DNA from: Rhodococcus sp. HNM0563
GTDB taxonomy: Bacteria; Actinomycetota; Actinomycetes; Mycobacteriales; Mycobacteriaceae
DNA length: 64,000 nt
Assembly (NCBI RefSeq): GCF_012726195.1
Contig: NZ_JAASAF010000004.1
Coordinates: 374,027-438,026, forward strand
Reading direction: 5' to 3'
The notes below the pieces were generated by a model. It made no database searches. It worked only from the letters and a program-made list of their open reading frames with translations, and was not told where the DNA came from. Positions 42,751-52,868 of this stretch are shown piece by piece (the first letter of the stretch is position 1; each line of letters opens with the position of its first letter). A program made the translations under genes and the position numbers.

Positions 42751-43958
42751 TCGGTCACCTCGGTTGGGGCTGGTTCCGCGGTAGCGGGAAGAGGAAGTCG
42801 GGCAGCGAGAGCGGTACCGCGCCCGGGGGCCGACTCGACGGTGAACGTGCCGTCGAGGTCGAGTATCCGTGAGCGCATCGCTGCCAGCCCGAAACCGTCG
42901 CCGCCTTTCCCAGGACGTGGCACGCCGTCCGGAACGAATCCGCGACCGTCATCGACGATGTCCACCGCTACTTCGTCGTCGAGGAAACTGAGGGTGACGG
43001 CCACATTCGCGGCGTCGGCATGGTTGGCGGTGTTGGCGAGTGCCGACTGCGCGACCCGGAGCAGCGCGACCTCGTGGGCAGTGGGCAACGCCACCGGGGT
43101 TCCGGTCAGGTGGAACCGGGCGACGAAGTGGTGCTGGGCCGCCGTGGTCGTGCAGAGCCTGTCGAGTGCGTCGGCGAGGCTGGAGTCCGTGAGCGCGGGA
43201 GGTGACAGTGCCGCGACGAACTGTCGCGCCTCGGCGAGGTTGTCGACAGCGGCGATCCGGGCCTGTTCGACGTATCTGGTCGCGGAAGCGATATTCGATG
43301 GCAGCGCACGCTCGGCCGCGCGTAGGAGCAACTGGATGCTGGAGAGCCCCTGCGCGAGGGTGTCGTGGATTTCGCGGGCCAGTCGTTCGCGTTCCTGGAG
43401 GACACCGGCGCGGTGCTGTGCGGCAGCGAGGTCGGCCCGCGTCGCGGTCAGCTCGTCGATCAGCATCCGGCGCTGTTCACTCTCCCGGTACAGGGTCTGG
43501 TATCCCCACACGACGGCGACGGCGACCGCGGCGCCCAGAGTCGGACCGATCACCGCGGCAGGTGTCACGGTGTCCTGGTGGAGGGCGAATCCCGCCACGG
43601 CCCCGATCGCGGTAACGGCCACCGCGACCAGCCCGTAGCGCCGCGGCAGCAGGTGGAGCTGCACGAAGTACAGCGGGAATGCCAGCCACACGCCTTCTAC
43701 GGACAGTGACATCAGAACCAGCCAGACGACGCCGACTGCGACGAGCCAGAGCGCAGCCGCGCGCGTGGACCGTGCGACGACCGGCAGCAGCGGCCCCGCT
43801 GCGTAGGTCAGGGCAAGGACGGCGGACACGGTGGCCACCGCGCCCGCATCGGGAGCGTCGCCCACCACCACGCGCACGACCGTCAGTACAAGTAGGCCGA
43901 TCACGAGCAGGTGCAGGCACCATGCCAGGACCTTGGTGGCGGTCGTCGAAGTATTCAC
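42747..43958 (-). CDS. Sensor histidine kinase (HisKA_3 type)
   Basis: 403 residues. About six N-terminal membrane helices with almost no external loop (intramembrane-sensing type), then a coiled linker and the dimerisation/phospho-acceptor motif ERLAREIHDTLAQGLSSIQLL with His198. The ATPase domain shows VAQSALANTANHADA (N box) and VDIVDDGRGFVPDG (G1). It phosphorylates the response regulator whose GTG start overlaps its stop. Divergent from the ABC exporter genes by about 200 bases; the sensed signal is probably membrane stress or a membrane-active compound, by analogy with DesK/LiaS kinases. Confidence 0.93.
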   Translation of the reverse strand: MNTSTTATKVLAWCLHLLVIGLLVLTVVRVVVGDAPDAGAVATVSAVLALTYAAGPLLPVVARSTRAAALWLVAVGVVWLVLMSLSVEGVWLAFPLYFVQLHLLPRRYGLVAVAVTAIGAVAGFALHQDTVTPAAVIGPTLGAAVAVAVVWGYQTLYRESEQRRMLIDELTATRADLAAAQHRAGVLQERERLAREIHDTLAQGLSSIQLLLRAAERALPSNIASATRYVEQARIAAVDNLAEARQFVAALSPPALTDSSLADALDRLCTTTAAQHHFVARFHLTGTPVALPTAHEVALLRVAQSALANTANHADAANVAVTLSFLDDEVAVDIVDDGRGFVPDGVPRPGKGGDGFGLAAMRSRILDLDGTFTVESAPGRGTALAARLPLPATAEPAPTEVTE

Positions 43959-44155
43959 TGTCGAGCCAGCTTACGGACTTCGCCCGGCATCGACATCTGT
44001 CGAAAGGTGGAGGCCGAACGCCTCAGTTCGATCCGGAAAGTCACCACGGTCGCCAGATGATGACAGGGGCTGCGGCGACGACAGTGGATGACGTCCGATA
44101 CCGACTCCGTTCGTATTCGGCCCATCCGATTCAGCCCATAGGAGTGTGCCGCACC

Positions 44156-45211
44156 GTGTTCGTCGCCTGGAGAGACCTGAGATTCGCCAAGGGCAGATTC
44201 GCCCTCATGGCGGCCGTCATCGTCCTGATCACCCTCCTGGTCGGGTTGCTGTCCGGTCTGACGGCCGGACTCGCCCGCCAGAACATCTCCGCCATCACGG
44301 ATCTGCCCGTCGATCGCCTCGTGTTCTCCGATCCTGGCGACGAAGACCTGTCGTTCACCAACTCCGTCCTCACCCGCGAGCAGTGGCGGCAGTGGGACGA
44401 CGCCCCCGGGGTGGCGAGTGCCGAGCTGCTCGACATCTCCACCGCGAGGGCGACGGCAGGAACGCCGAACAGTCCCGTGACCGCGTCGGTATCCCTGTTC
44501 GCCGTCGATGCCGGGTCGAGCCTGCTTCCGGGTGGTGAGCAGATCACTGCCGAGGCGGCGGTGCTGTCGGAAACTGCTGCCGACGACCTGTCCGCCGACG
44601 TCGGTGACCGCGTCGCGGTGAACGGTCGCGAGCTGACCGTGACGGCGGTACGCGGCGACGACTCCTTCGGTCATCTCCCCGTGGTGTGGACGGCCCTTTC
44701 GGAACCGGCGGGCACGGTGATCGCACTGAATATCGTCGACGGATTCGACAGCACTGCAGCCGATCTCAGTATCGGAACGGAGACCGTCTCCAAGAGCGAC
44801 TCGCTGTCCGCGATCGGGTCGTACACCTCGGAGAACGGGTCACTGCAGTTGATGCAGGTGTTCCTGTTCGTCATCTCCGCTCTCGTCGTCGGCGCGTTCT
44901 TCACCGTGTGGACGGTCCAGCGCAGCGGCGACATCGCCGTGCTGAAAGCGCTCGGAGCGCCGACCTCCGTGCTGCTGCGCGACGCCCTCGGGCAGGCGGT
45001 GGTCATGCTGACCGTCTGCACTCTCGTCGGCACCGGTCTTGCCGCTGCGCTCGGCGCGGTCATCTCCGATTCCGTCCCGTTCGAGCTGACGCTCTCGACA
45101 GTCCTGATTCCCGCAGCGGTGATGATCGCACTCGGCGCTGCCGGTGCAGCGCTCGCGGTCCGCCGCGTCACCTCCGTCGACCCTCTGATCGCCCTGGGAA
45201 GTGCCCGATGA
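44156..45211 (+). CDS. FtsX-like ABC transporter permease
   Basis: 351 residues. MFVAWRDLRFAKGRFALM opens an N-terminal membrane helix, followed by a large external domain (DRLVFSDPGDEDLSFTNSVL to TVTAVRGDDSFG) and three C-terminal helices ending GSAR. This is the MacB/DevC permease fold with one N-terminal and three C-terminal helices. GTG 44156 is chosen: GGAG lies 11 bases upstream, and GTG 44144 overlaps it. The cognate ATPase gene starts within its stop codon. Probably exports a lipid or peptide under control of the divergent two-component system. Confidence 0.88.
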   Translation: MFVAWRDLRFAKGRFALMAAVIVLITLLVGLLSGLTAGLARQNISAITDLPVDRLVFSDPGDEDLSFTNSVLTREQWRQWDDAPGVASAELLDISTARATAGTPNSPVTASVSLFAVDAGSSLLPGGEQITAEAAVLSETAADDLSADVGDRVAVNGRELTVTAVRGDDSFGHLPVVWTALSEPAGTVIALNIVDGFDSTAADLSIGTETVSKSDSLSAIGSYTSENGSLQLMQVFLFVISALVVGAFFTVWTVQRSGDIAVLKALGAPTSVLLRDALGQAVVMLTVCTLVGTGLAAALGAVISDSVPFELTLSTVLIPAAVMIALGAAGAALAVRRVTSVDPLIALGSAR

Positions 45212-45891
45212 GCCTGAACCTGACCGATGTCACTCTCACCTACCCCGACGGCGACGAGCGTCTTGTCGCTCTCGATCACGTGACCCTCGACGTCGAGGCC
45301 GGCAACGTCACCGCCGTCGTCGGCCCGTCGGGTTCCGGGAAGTCGAGCCTGCTCGCCGTCGCCGCGACCTTGATCGCGCCGGACTCCGGTACGGTCACCG
45401 TCGCTGGGACGCCCACGGCCGGTATGTCCCGTGGTGCGCTGGCAGATCTTCGTCGAAAGAAGATCGGCATCGTGTTCCAGCAGCCCAATCTTCTGCCGTC
45501 GCTGACCGCGGTCGAGCAACTCCAGGTCACCGCTGCGATCGACGGGCGCTCCGTATCCGCGGCCCGCAGCAGAGCCCTGGCTCTACTCGACGCCGTGGGA
45601 CTCGCGGATCAGGCGGAACGTCGCCCGCATCAACTCTCCGGAGGACAGCGTCAACGCGTCAACATTGCGCGCGCGTTGATGAACGAACCGTCGGTGCTTC
45701 TCGTCGACGAGCCGACGAGCGCGCTCGATCACGACCGTGGCGCCGAGATCGTCGACCTCATCATCGGGCTCACCCATCGGCAAGGTGCAGCGACCGTCCT
45801 GGTCACCCACGATCGTGCCCATCTCGTTGCGGTCGACGAGGTCGTAGAGGTGACGGATGGTCATGTTGCAGGTGCATGCCCGAGGAGCTAG
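45208..45891 (+). CDS. ABC transporter ATP-binding protein
   Basis: 227 residues. Walker A VVGPSGSGKSSLL, Q-loop VFQQPNLLPSLTAVEQL, signature LSGGQRQRVNIARALM, Walker B VLLVDEPTSALD and H-loop TVLVTHDRAHL. MacB/LolD-type ATPase (227 residues, single domain). ATGA overlap with the permease stop at 45208-45211. Drives the FtsX-like permease; no separate substrate-binding protein is present. Confidence 0.95.
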   Translation: MSLNLTDVTLTYPDGDERLVALDHVTLDVEAGNVTAVVGPSGSGKSSLLAVAATLIAPDSGTVTVAGTPTAGMSRGALADLRRKKIGIVFQQPNLLPSLTAVEQLQVTAAIDGRSVSAARSRALALLDAVGLADQAERRPHQLSGGQRQRVNIARALMNEPSVLLVDEPTSALDHDRGAEIVDLIIGLTHRQGAATVLVTHDRAHLVAVDEVVEVTDGHVAGACPRS

Positions 45892-45948
45892 ACATATCGA
45901 TCCGATATGTGCCCATGCTCGAGTGGCGTCTATCGGAATGTGCCGATA
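45892..45948. promoter_or_regulatory. Two palindromes upstream of the YeiH-like gene
   Basis: ACATATCG-ATC-CGATATGT (45892-45910) directly follows the ABC gene, and TATCGG-AATGTG-CCGATA (45931-45948) ends 17 bases before the ATG at 45966. The shared CGATA/TATCG half-sites suggest one regulator binding two sites, as seen for LysR-type control of such exporters. Confidence 0.5.
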
Positions 45949-45965
45949 CAGCGCAGAGTCGACCT

Positions 45966-47015
45966 ATGCACACATCCACCGTCAGCGCGCCCCGATCAGA
46001 GGCTCCGACCCGAGGCCCGAGCCGGCTGTCGGCGGTGACCGACCTCGTGCCCGGGCTTGCGCTGTGCGCGGCAGCAACGGCGGCAGCGATGGGTATCAAC
46101 GTGTTTCTCCCGACCGTCAGCCCGCTGCTGATCGCGATCGTTCTCGGCGCGGTCGTTGCGAACGTGGTCGACCTTCCCCAGCGCGTGCGCCCGGGTTTGA
46201 CGTTCTCGGCCAAGCGCCTGCTGCGTGTGGGCATCGCACTGCTCGGTCTGCAACTACTCCTCGCGGACGTGCTCGGGCTCGGCTGGAAGGTCATCGTCGT
46301 GGTGATCGCCGTGGTCGCCCTCGGAATCTCGGGAACGATGTTCGTCGGCGGACTGCTCGGGCTCACGTGGACCCAGCGCATCCTCATCGCGTGTGGCTTC
46401 TCGATCTGCGGTGCGGCAGCCGTCGCCGCTGTGGACGGTGTCGTCGACGCGAAAGAGGAAGAGGTGCTCACCGCTGTTGCCCTCGTGGTGATCTTCGGAA
46501 CGTTGATGATCCCCGCGGTACCGCTCCTGGCGCAGGCTCTCGGCCTGTCCGACGAGGCTGCCGGTGTGTGGGCGGGCGGATCGATCCACGAGGTTGCTCA
46601 GGTTGTTGCGGCAGGCGGGGTCATCGGTGGTGCGGCGCTCGGGGTGGCCGCGGTGACGAAGCTGGCTCGGGTACTGATGCTTGCGCCGGTGATTGCGATT
46701 CTCGGTGTGCGTCGTCGACTCACCGACTCCGGAGCCGACGCGCACCGTCCTCCGCTCGTGCCGCTGTTCGTTGCAGCGTTTCTCGTGTGCGTTGCGGTGC
46801 GAGCAACCGGGCTGGTTCCGGACGTTGCACTGGACGTGGCGTCCTTCGTACAGACCGCGCTGCTCACCGCGGCGATGTTCGCCCTCGGTGCCGGTGTGCA
46901 TGTGGCGACCATCAAGAAGGTGGGTGCGCGACCCTTCGTCCTTGCCGCGATCTCGACCGTGTGGGTCGCGTCGATCGCGCTGGCCGGGGTGTTCCTCGCG
47001 GGTCTCGGGTCCTGA
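45966..47015 (+). CDS. YeiH/UPF0324-family membrane protein
   Basis: 349 residues with about ten hydrophobic segments. Diagnostic stretches: LLIAIVLGAVVANV, PGLTFSAKRLLRVGIALLGLQ, FSICGAAAVAAVDGVVDA, and GVWAGGSIHEVAQVVAAGGVIG. The family is annotated as putative sulfate or sulfonate exporter (YeiH), but transport has been shown for few members. Alone between the ABC exporter and an SDR gene. Two palindromes precede it, hinting at a dedicated regulator not encoded here. Confidence 0.88.
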   Translation: MHTSTVSAPRSEAPTRGPSRLSAVTDLVPGLALCAAATAAAMGINVFLPTVSPLLIAIVLGAVVANVVDLPQRVRPGLTFSAKRLLRVGIALLGLQLLLADVLGLGWKVIVVVIAVVALGISGTMFVGGLLGLTWTQRILIACGFSICGAAAVAAVDGVVDAKEEEVLTAVALVVIFGTLMIPAVPLLAQALGLSDEAAGVWAGGSIHEVAQVVAAGGVIGGAALGVAAVTKLARVLMLAPVIAILGVRRRLTDSGADAHRPPLVPLFVAAFLVCVAVRATGLVPDVALDVASFVQTALLTAAMFALGAGVHVATIKKVGARPFVLAAISTVWVASIALAGVFLAGLGS

Positions 47016-47077
47016 CCGCGGCTCCGGCAGCCCCGATATCTTCTTCCGCACGCTCCGTCACCCGTAGTCTGACCGTC

Positions 47078-47968
47078 ATGGTGGCATGGACTGCGCAGGA
47101 CATCCCCGATCAGACCGGTCGCACGTTCGTCGTGACGGGCGCGAACAGCGGGCTCGGCGCCGAAACGACACGGGCCTTGGCTGCCGCAGGTGCGCGTGTG
47201 GTGCTCGCGTGCCGCGATGTGGAAAAGGGTGAGAAGGTCGCGGGCGAACTCGGTGACCGCGTTCAGGTACGCCGGTTGGACCTCGCGGATCTGGGTTCGG
47301 TGCGCGGGTTCGTCGACGCTCTCGTGGAGTCGCACGAGGTGATCGACGTCCTGATCAACAACGCGGGTGTGATGGCAGTTCCGCTGCGACGCACTGCAAA
47401 TGGCTTCGAAATGCAGATCGGTACCAACCATCTCGGGCATTTCGCGCTCACTGCGTTGCTCCTCGGGCGCGTCACCGACCGGGTGGTGACGGTCAGTAGC
47501 GCGATGCACAGGATCGGGCGAATCGATCTCGATGACCTCAACTGGGAGCGCAAGCGATACGACCGCTGGCTCGCGTACGGGCAGTCGAAGCTGGCCAATC
47601 TGTTGTTCGCTTACGAACTGCAGCGGCGCCTGACCGATCGCGAGTCACCGGTGCGCTCGTTGGTTGTCCATCCCGGCTACTCGTCGACGAATCTGCAGTT
47701 CCGCAGCGAGACCCTCCACGGCAAGCTCATGGAGCTTGCGACGCCGCTCATCGGTCAGTCACCTGCGATGGGCGCGTTGCCGTCGCTGTATGCGGCGCCA
47801 GTCCCCGACGTCGAACCGGGCGGGTTCTACGGTCCCGGCTCGTTCTTCGAGATGCGCGGGTATCCGAAGCGGGTGCAGTCGAGCGCGCGTTCCAAGGACG
47901 AATCCGTTGCGTCGAGGCTGTGGTCGCTCTCGGAGGAACTGTGCGAGGTGGAGTTGCTGTCGGACTGA
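47078..47968 (+). CDS. SDR family oxidoreductase
   Basis: 296 residues. VVTGANSGLGAETTRAL cofactor motif, VLINNAGVMAVPL, VVTVSSAMHRIG, catalytic YGQSKLANLLF and HPGYSSTNLQ. Same retinol-dehydrogenase-like subgroup as the protein at 40002, which shares nearly every motif. NAD(P)-dependent; substrate unknown. It converges on the helicase gene with a 14-base gap. Confidence 0.9.
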   Translation: MVAWTAQDIPDQTGRTFVVTGANSGLGAETTRALAAAGARVVLACRDVEKGEKVAGELGDRVQVRRLDLADLGSVRGFVDALVESHEVIDVLINNAGVMAVPLRRTANGFEMQIGTNHLGHFALTALLLGRVTDRVVTVSSAMHRIGRIDLDDLNWERKRYDRWLAYGQSKLANLLFAYELQRRLTDRESPVRSLVVHPGYSSTNLQFRSETLHGKLMELATPLIGQSPAMGALPSLYAAPVPDVEPGGFYGPGSFFEMRGYPKRVQSSARSKDESVASRLWSLSEELCEVELLSD

Positions 47969-47982
47969 AGGTGGCAGGCCGT

Positions 47983-50283
47983 TCACAGCAGCGTCGCAGG
48001 AACGGGTGGTAGCGCGCCCCGCGGACACAGCCGGGTCTGGTCGACGAGATCGAGCGTCCGCAGATAGTGGCGGACCAGATCTCCTCCCGAGCGCGCCGAA
48101 TCGGAGGCCACCTGCAGTGCTGCAGCGAGCCCGTCGCCTCGCGCCCACCGGTGGATCGCCGCCACCGGGGCCGGATCGGGCTCAGGGCTCACCGCAAGGC
48201 CGTGTCGTTCCTCGGCTTCGGCGAGTTCGCCCCACAACCGGACCGTCGCGCGCAGTGCTTCGTCGATCGCCGGTGTCGTACGTCCCGCGGATGTCGCCGA
48301 GCGTCGGCGGTTCTCGCCGAGCACACTCGACGCAACCGCGGCCAGCTCGGCCGGCTCGAGCCCGGCCCATGCCCCGGTGCGTAGGCATTCGGATACGAGA
48401 AGATCGCTTCCGCAATAGATCCGACTGAGCCGCACCCCGTCGTCGGTGACATGGGCATGCCCGCTGATCGGGTCGTATATGACGTGGCCGCGTTCGTCGA
48501 GCAGTGCCAGCGTGCGGTCGAATGTGTCGATCAGTCGGCCCGAGACCGCATGAACCTGCGCGAGTAGCAGTTCGGTGTCCGTGTTCAGGGCGCTGCGATG
48601 GGCGGCCAGCGTCAAGAGGCGGTCACGGTCGCCACGACGATGACCGGGGTGAGATCGGACCGCACGCGCCAGGACTGTGACGGTGTCGGCCGGAGCGGTC
48701 GTGCGGGCAATGGCGAGCCGGTCGCACAGGCTGCGGTACTCGTCGAACCCCTCCGCCTCGGCGAGCTCTGCGTCGAGTGCGGCGAGAGTCGCAGAGTTGA
48801 CACGGGCGGCCTCGGCGAGCGCGGCGACCGAGTTCTGCGCCTGGAACTGGGCGAACGAGCGACCCAGTAATGCGCGAGCGCCGTCCACACCGAGATCGTC
48901 GATGAGATTGACCGCTGTGTTGTATCCGATTCGCAGCGAACTGTGCAGCGGGTAGGTGCGAGTGGAGGCGAGTCCGGCAACCGTTGCGGGGGCGATATCG
49001 GGACTCCACAGCACTACGGCGTGCCCCTTGTCGTCGATGCCACGGCGACCGGCGCGTCCGGTCAATTGGGTGTACTCACCGGCCGTCAACCGCACCGGTC
49101 CATCGGCCGTCGGTTTGACGAGACGTTCGAGTACGACTGTCCGGGCAGGCATGTTGACGCCCACCGCGAGTGTCTCTGTCGCGAAGACCACCTTCACGAG
49201 GTTGCGAGCGAACAGTTCTTCGATGGTGTGCCGGAACGTGGGAACGAGGCCGGCGTGGTGTGCGGCGAAACCACGCTCGAGCCCGTCGATCCAATCGGCG
49301 TAACCCAGTGCATCGAGATCGCCCGGGGGCAGCGAGGCAGTGTGCTTCTCCGCGATGGCCCGGATCTCGGACAGGTCGGATCCGTCGGTGAGCCGCACCG
49401 ACGCGTCGAGGCATTCGGTGACCGCGGCGTCGCACCCGGCGCGGCTGAACCGGAACCAGATGGCAGGCAGGAGCTGTTCGGCTTCCAGGCGTGCGACGAT
49501 CTCGGGTCGGTCGGCACCTGCGGGTTCGGCCCGGTGACCCCGCCTGCGGCGGCGTCTCCCTCCGGGGGCCGGTGGCGGCGCGGCCTCGACGAGCCGTCGA
49601 TGCGCGATGTACCGCTCGAGATTGTCATCGACACCGCCGTCGACCGGCGACAGCAGGTCGAACAGGCGACCTCCCGCGAGCATGTGCTGGGTCAGCGGCA
49701 CCGGTCTGGTCTCCTCGACGACCACGGTTGTGTCGCCGCGGACGCGGGCAATCCAGTCGCCGAACTCCTCGGCGTTGCTCACCGTCGCGGACAGGCTTGC
49801 GAGACGTACCGTCGCGGGGAGGTGAAGTATCGATTCCTCCCATACTGCGCCGCGCTCGCTGTCGGCGAGATAGTGCACTTCGTCCATGACGACGTGGGTC
49901 AGCCCGGTCAGCAGAGGGGAGTGCCCGTGCAGCATGCTCCGCAAGACTTCGGTGGTCATGACCACCACCGGCGCATCGGGATTGTGCGTGATGTCGCCGG
50001 TGAGCAGACCGACTCGATGGTCACCGAATCTATGGGTGAAGTCGTGGAACTTCTGATTGCTCAGAGCCTTGATCGGTGTGGTGTAGAAGCACGTTCCGTT
50101 CGAGACGAGGGCGAGGTGAGCTGCGAATTCCCCGACGACGGTCTTTCCGGAGCCGGTGGGCGCACAGACCAGCACGTCGCGGTGGTTCTCGAGAGCCTCG
50201 CAAGCGCGGGTCTGAAATTCGTCGAGGACGAAGTCGAGCTCGGCCGCGAACAGCGTGAGCTGCGGCCCGTACTGCCTATGCAC
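47983..50283 (-). CDS. DEAD/DEAH-box helicase, Ski2/HelY-like
   Basis: 766 residues. Walker A APTGSGKTVVGEFAAHLA, motif Ib-like TPIKALSNQKF, motif II VVMDEVHYLADSERG (DEVH), motif III LSATVSN and motif VI QLTGRAGRRGIDDKG. The Ski2-like/DSHCT C-terminal part (ECLRTGAWAGLEPAEL) is present. Shorter than typical mycobacterial HelY (about 900). Likely an ATP-dependent RNA helicase in RNA turnover. The start is GTG 50283; its promoter region is shared with the Clp ATPase gene on the other strand. Confidence 0.9.
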   Translation of the reverse strand: MHRQYGPQLTLFAAELDFVLDEFQTRACEALENHRDVLVCAPTGSGKTVVGEFAAHLALVSNGTCFYTTPIKALSNQKFHDFTHRFGDHRVGLLTGDITHNPDAPVVVMTTEVLRSMLHGHSPLLTGLTHVVMDEVHYLADSERGAVWEESILHLPATVRLASLSATVSNAEEFGDWIARVRGDTTVVVEETRPVPLTQHMLAGGRLFDLLSPVDGGVDDNLERYIAHRRLVEAAPPPAPGGRRRRRRGHRAEPAGADRPEIVARLEAEQLLPAIWFRFSRAGCDAAVTECLDASVRLTDGSDLSEIRAIAEKHTASLPPGDLDALGYADWIDGLERGFAAHHAGLVPTFRHTIEELFARNLVKVVFATETLAVGVNMPARTVVLERLVKPTADGPVRLTAGEYTQLTGRAGRRGIDDKGHAVVLWSPDIAPATVAGLASTRTYPLHSSLRIGYNTAVNLIDDLGVDGARALLGRSFAQFQAQNSVAALAEAARVNSATLAALDAELAEAEGFDEYRSLCDRLAIARTTAPADTVTVLARAVRSHPGHRRGDRDRLLTLAAHRSALNTDTELLLAQVHAVSGRLIDTFDRTLALLDERGHVIYDPISGHAHVTDDGVRLSRIYCGSDLLVSECLRTGAWAGLEPAELAAVASSVLGENRRRSATSAGRTTPAIDEALRATVRLWGELAEAEERHGLAVSPEPDPAPVAAIHRWARGDGLAAALQVASDSARSGGDLVRHYLRTLDLVDQTRLCPRGALPPVPATLL

Positions 50284-50372
50284 GTGTGCACGCTACGCGG
50301 ACGCTTCGGGCAACGCGAAGGTGTGGCGCGGATCACTCCACCGTGGGAATTGATCGCGAGGTATGCACGTTA

Positions 50373-50393
50373 GTTGAGTACGTATGACTCAAG
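50373..50393 (+). promoter_or_regulatory. HAIR element, HspR operator
   Basis: TTGAGT-ACGTATG-ACTCAAG matches the HspR-binding HAIR consensus CTTGAGT-N7-ACTCAAG at all but the first base. It lies about 20 bases upstream of the start codon ATG 50414 of the Clp ATPase. HspR, with DnaK as co-repressor, represses heat-shock genes in actinobacteria through this sequence. Confidence 0.85.
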
Positions 50394-50413
50394 TTCAAGA
50401 GAAAGGCTTCGGA

Positions 50414-52840
50414 ATGCCGTCATTCTTCGGGCCTGGTGGCCCCGGCCGCATCGATATTTCGCGCTTCATGAGCCGCGGAACACAGGAGCTCATGGCTGCC
50501 GCGGCGCGTTTCGCAGCGGAACGCGGCGACGTGGATCTCGATGTACTGCACGTTCTGCGTGCCATGGCTGAGCAGGACCCGGCCCGGACGGTCATGACCC
50601 GCTCCGGTGCTGATCCCGCCGACGTGGTCAAGGCCGTGGAGCAGCGACTCCCGCAAGGCGATCCCGCAAGCGGCGCGATTTCGCCCGCACTCAGTGGCGC
50701 GGTGAAGACCGCCCTGCTCGAGGCGCACCAGCTCTCCCGCGCACTCGGATCCACGTACATCGATCCGGAACACCTGTTCTTCACGCTCGCTGCAGACCAG
50801 ACTCGCGCGGCGGGGCGTCTGCTTGCGTCGCTCGGTGTCACCCCGCAGGCGCTGCAGACCGCGCTCCAGCCGGTGCCTGCTGCGCCTGCCGAGGCGGAGT
50901 CGTCGACGCCCACCCTCGACAAATACGGCGTCGACCTCACCGACCGTGCCCGGAACGGCGGTGTGGACCCCGTCATCGGCCGTGCCGACGAGATCGAGCA
51001 GACCATCGAGATCCTGTCGCGTCGCACCAAGAACAACCCGGTGCTCGTGGGTGAGGCCGGTGTCGGCAAGACCGCGATCGTCGAGGGGCTGGCCCAGCGC
51101 ATCGTGGACGGTGACGTTCCGGACACTCTGCGCGACAAGCGCATCGTTCAGCTCGATCTGACTTCGATGGTGGCCGGGACCCGCTATCGTGGCGACTTCG
51201 AAGAGCGACTCACTTCGGTCCTCGACGAGATCACCGCGCAGGACGGCGCGCTGATCGTCTTCATCGACGAGCTGCACACCGTCGTCGGAGCCGGCGGTGG
51301 CGGCAGTGAGGGCTCCATGGATGCGAGCAACATCCTCAAGCCCAAGCTCGCACGCGGTGAACTGCATGTGGTCGGTGCGACCACGCTCGACGAATACCGC
51401 AAGCACATCGAGAAGGATCCGGCGCTCGAACGGCGATTCCAGCCCGTCACCGTGGGCGAGCCGTCGCACGACGATGCCGTCACCATCCTGCACGGACTCC
51501 GCGACCGGTACGCAGAATTCCACCGCGTCAGGTACTCGGACGAGGCGATCGAGGCGGCGGTGGAGTTGTCGGTGCGGTATCTGCCCGACCGGCATCTTCC
51601 GGACAAGGCCATCGACCTGATCGACCAAGCGGGCGCGCGGCTGACGCTGCGTACGCCGAGGGTCGACACCGAGGCGCTCCGCGAGCAGGTGAGTTCTCTC
51701 GAAGCGGAGAAGGATGCCGCCGTTGCAGCCGAACGCTACGAGGAGGCATCGCGGATCCGCGACGAGATCGTGAAGGCGCAGGCCCGGATCGAGTCGGGGT
51801 CTGGCGCGAGCGATGACGCCGGGGTTCCCGAGGTGGATGCGGAGCTGATTGCCGAAATCGTCTCCCGTGCAACAGGTATTCCCGTCACTCGGATGACGAG
51901 TGGGGAGAAGGACCGGCTGCGGAATCTCGAGAACGAGCTGCACGAGCGCGTCGTCGGCCAGGACGAAGCGGTCCGTGCGGTGGCGCGCGCGGTGCGTCGA
52001 AGCCGTTCGGGGATGAGTGACCCGGGCCGGCCGGTGGGTAGCTTCCTCTTCCTCGGGCCGACCGGCGTCGGTAAGACCGAGCTGGCGAAAGCCTTGGCGG
52101 AGGTACTGTTCGGAGACGAGCGGTCGATGCTGCGCATCGACATGAGCGAGTTCGGTGAGCGACACACGGTCAGTCGCCTGGTCGGTGCACCACCCGGATA
52201 CGTCGGGTACGGCGAGGCCGGTCAGCTGACCGAAAAGGTGCGCCGCAACCCGTATTCGGTCGTGCTGCTCGACGAGATCGAGAAGGCGCACCCGGATGTG
52301 TTCAATACGCTCCTCCAGGTCCTCGACGACGGTCGCCTGACCGACGGTGAAGGTCGCACGGTCGACTTCAGCAACACCGTGGTGATCATGACCAGCAACC
52401 TCAGGTCGGACATCATCTCGAGCCGTGGTGGCGCGCTCGGCTTCACCACCGGTGACGCCGAGGCTGCCGAGAAGCCGTTGCGCGACAGGGTGATGGCTCG
52501 ATTGCGCGAAGCCATGCGACCGGAATTCCTCAACCGGATCGACGAGATCGTGTTGTTCCGCAAGCTCGACGACGAGCAACTGCGGCGCATCACCGACCTC
52601 TTGCTCGAGGACACTCGGAAGAAGCTGGCCGACAAGGGAATCGCACTCGACATCGATGGTGTGGCCCTAGACTGGCTCGCCGACCGTGGGCGTCAACCCG
52701 AGTTCGGCGCGCGACCTTTGCGCCGTGCGATCCAGCGTGAGGTCGACGATCGCATCGCCGACCTGCTGCTCGATGACGAACTCGACGAGGGTGGCGCGGT
52801 GTCCGTCGCGGTCGAGGACGGCGAATTGGTCGTCAGGTGA
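50414..52840 (+). CDS. HspR-controlled Clp ATPase (ClpC/E-type)
   Basis: 808 residues from ATG 50414: GAAAGG is 8 bases upstream, whereas ATG 50384 lies inside the HAIR operator. N-terminal Clp-N repeats, AAA1 with [24 protein letters not shown] and an Arg-finger region, a short UVR-like coiled insert ([19 protein letters not shown]), AAA2 with [31 protein letters not shown]. After AAA2 the loop GALGFTTGD resembles the L/I/V-G-F tripeptide that docks ClpP, so it may be a protease partner as well as an unfoldase. Heat-shock control is inferred from the HAIR element. The terminator 52869-52902 follows. Confidence 0.9.
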   Translation: MPSFFGPGGPGRIDISRFMSRGTQELMAAAARFAAERGDVDLDVLHVLRAMAEQDPARTVMTRSGADPADVVKAVEQRLPQGDPASGAISPALSGAVKTALLEAHQLSRALGSTYIDPEHLFFTLAADQTRAAGRLLASLGVTPQALQTALQPVPAAPAEAESSTPTLDKYGVDLTDRARNGGVDPVIGRADEIEQTIEILSRRTKNNPVLVGEAGVGKTAIVEGLAQRIVDGDVPDTLRDKRIVQLDLTSMVAGTRYRGDFEERLTSVLDEITAQDGALIVFIDELHTVVGAGGGGSEGSMDASNILKPKLARGELHVVGATTLDEYRKHIEKDPALERRFQPVTVGEPSHDDAVTILHGLRDRYAEFHRVRYSDEAIEAAVELSVRYLPDRHLPDKAIDLIDQAGARLTLRTPRVDTEALREQVSSLEAEKDAAVAAERYEEASRIRDEIVKAQARIESGSGASDDAGVPEVDAELIAEIVSRATGIPVTRMTSGEKDRLRNLENELHERVVGQDEAVRAVARAVRRSRSGMSDPGRPVGSFLFLGPTGVGKTELAKALAEVLFGDERSMLRIDMSEFGERHTVSRLVGAPPGYVGYGEAGQLTEKVRRNPYSVVLLDEIEKAHPDVFNTLLQVLDDGRLTDGEGRTVDFSNTVVIMTSNLRSDIISSRGGALGFTTGDAEAAEKPLRDRVMARLREAMRPEFLNRIDEIVLFRKLDDEQLRRITDLLLEDTRKKLADKGIALDIDGVALDWLADRGRQPEFGARPLRRAIQREVDDRIADLLLDDELDEGGAVSVAVEDGELVVR

Positions 52841-52868
52841 CCGGAAACAGTTGGTAAAGAACCGCTTC

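Noticed and set aside
50384..50413. ATG 50384 as start of the Clp ATPase
   Set aside because: It lies inside the HAIR operator and has no suitable ribosome site; ATG 50414 has GAAAGG upstream.
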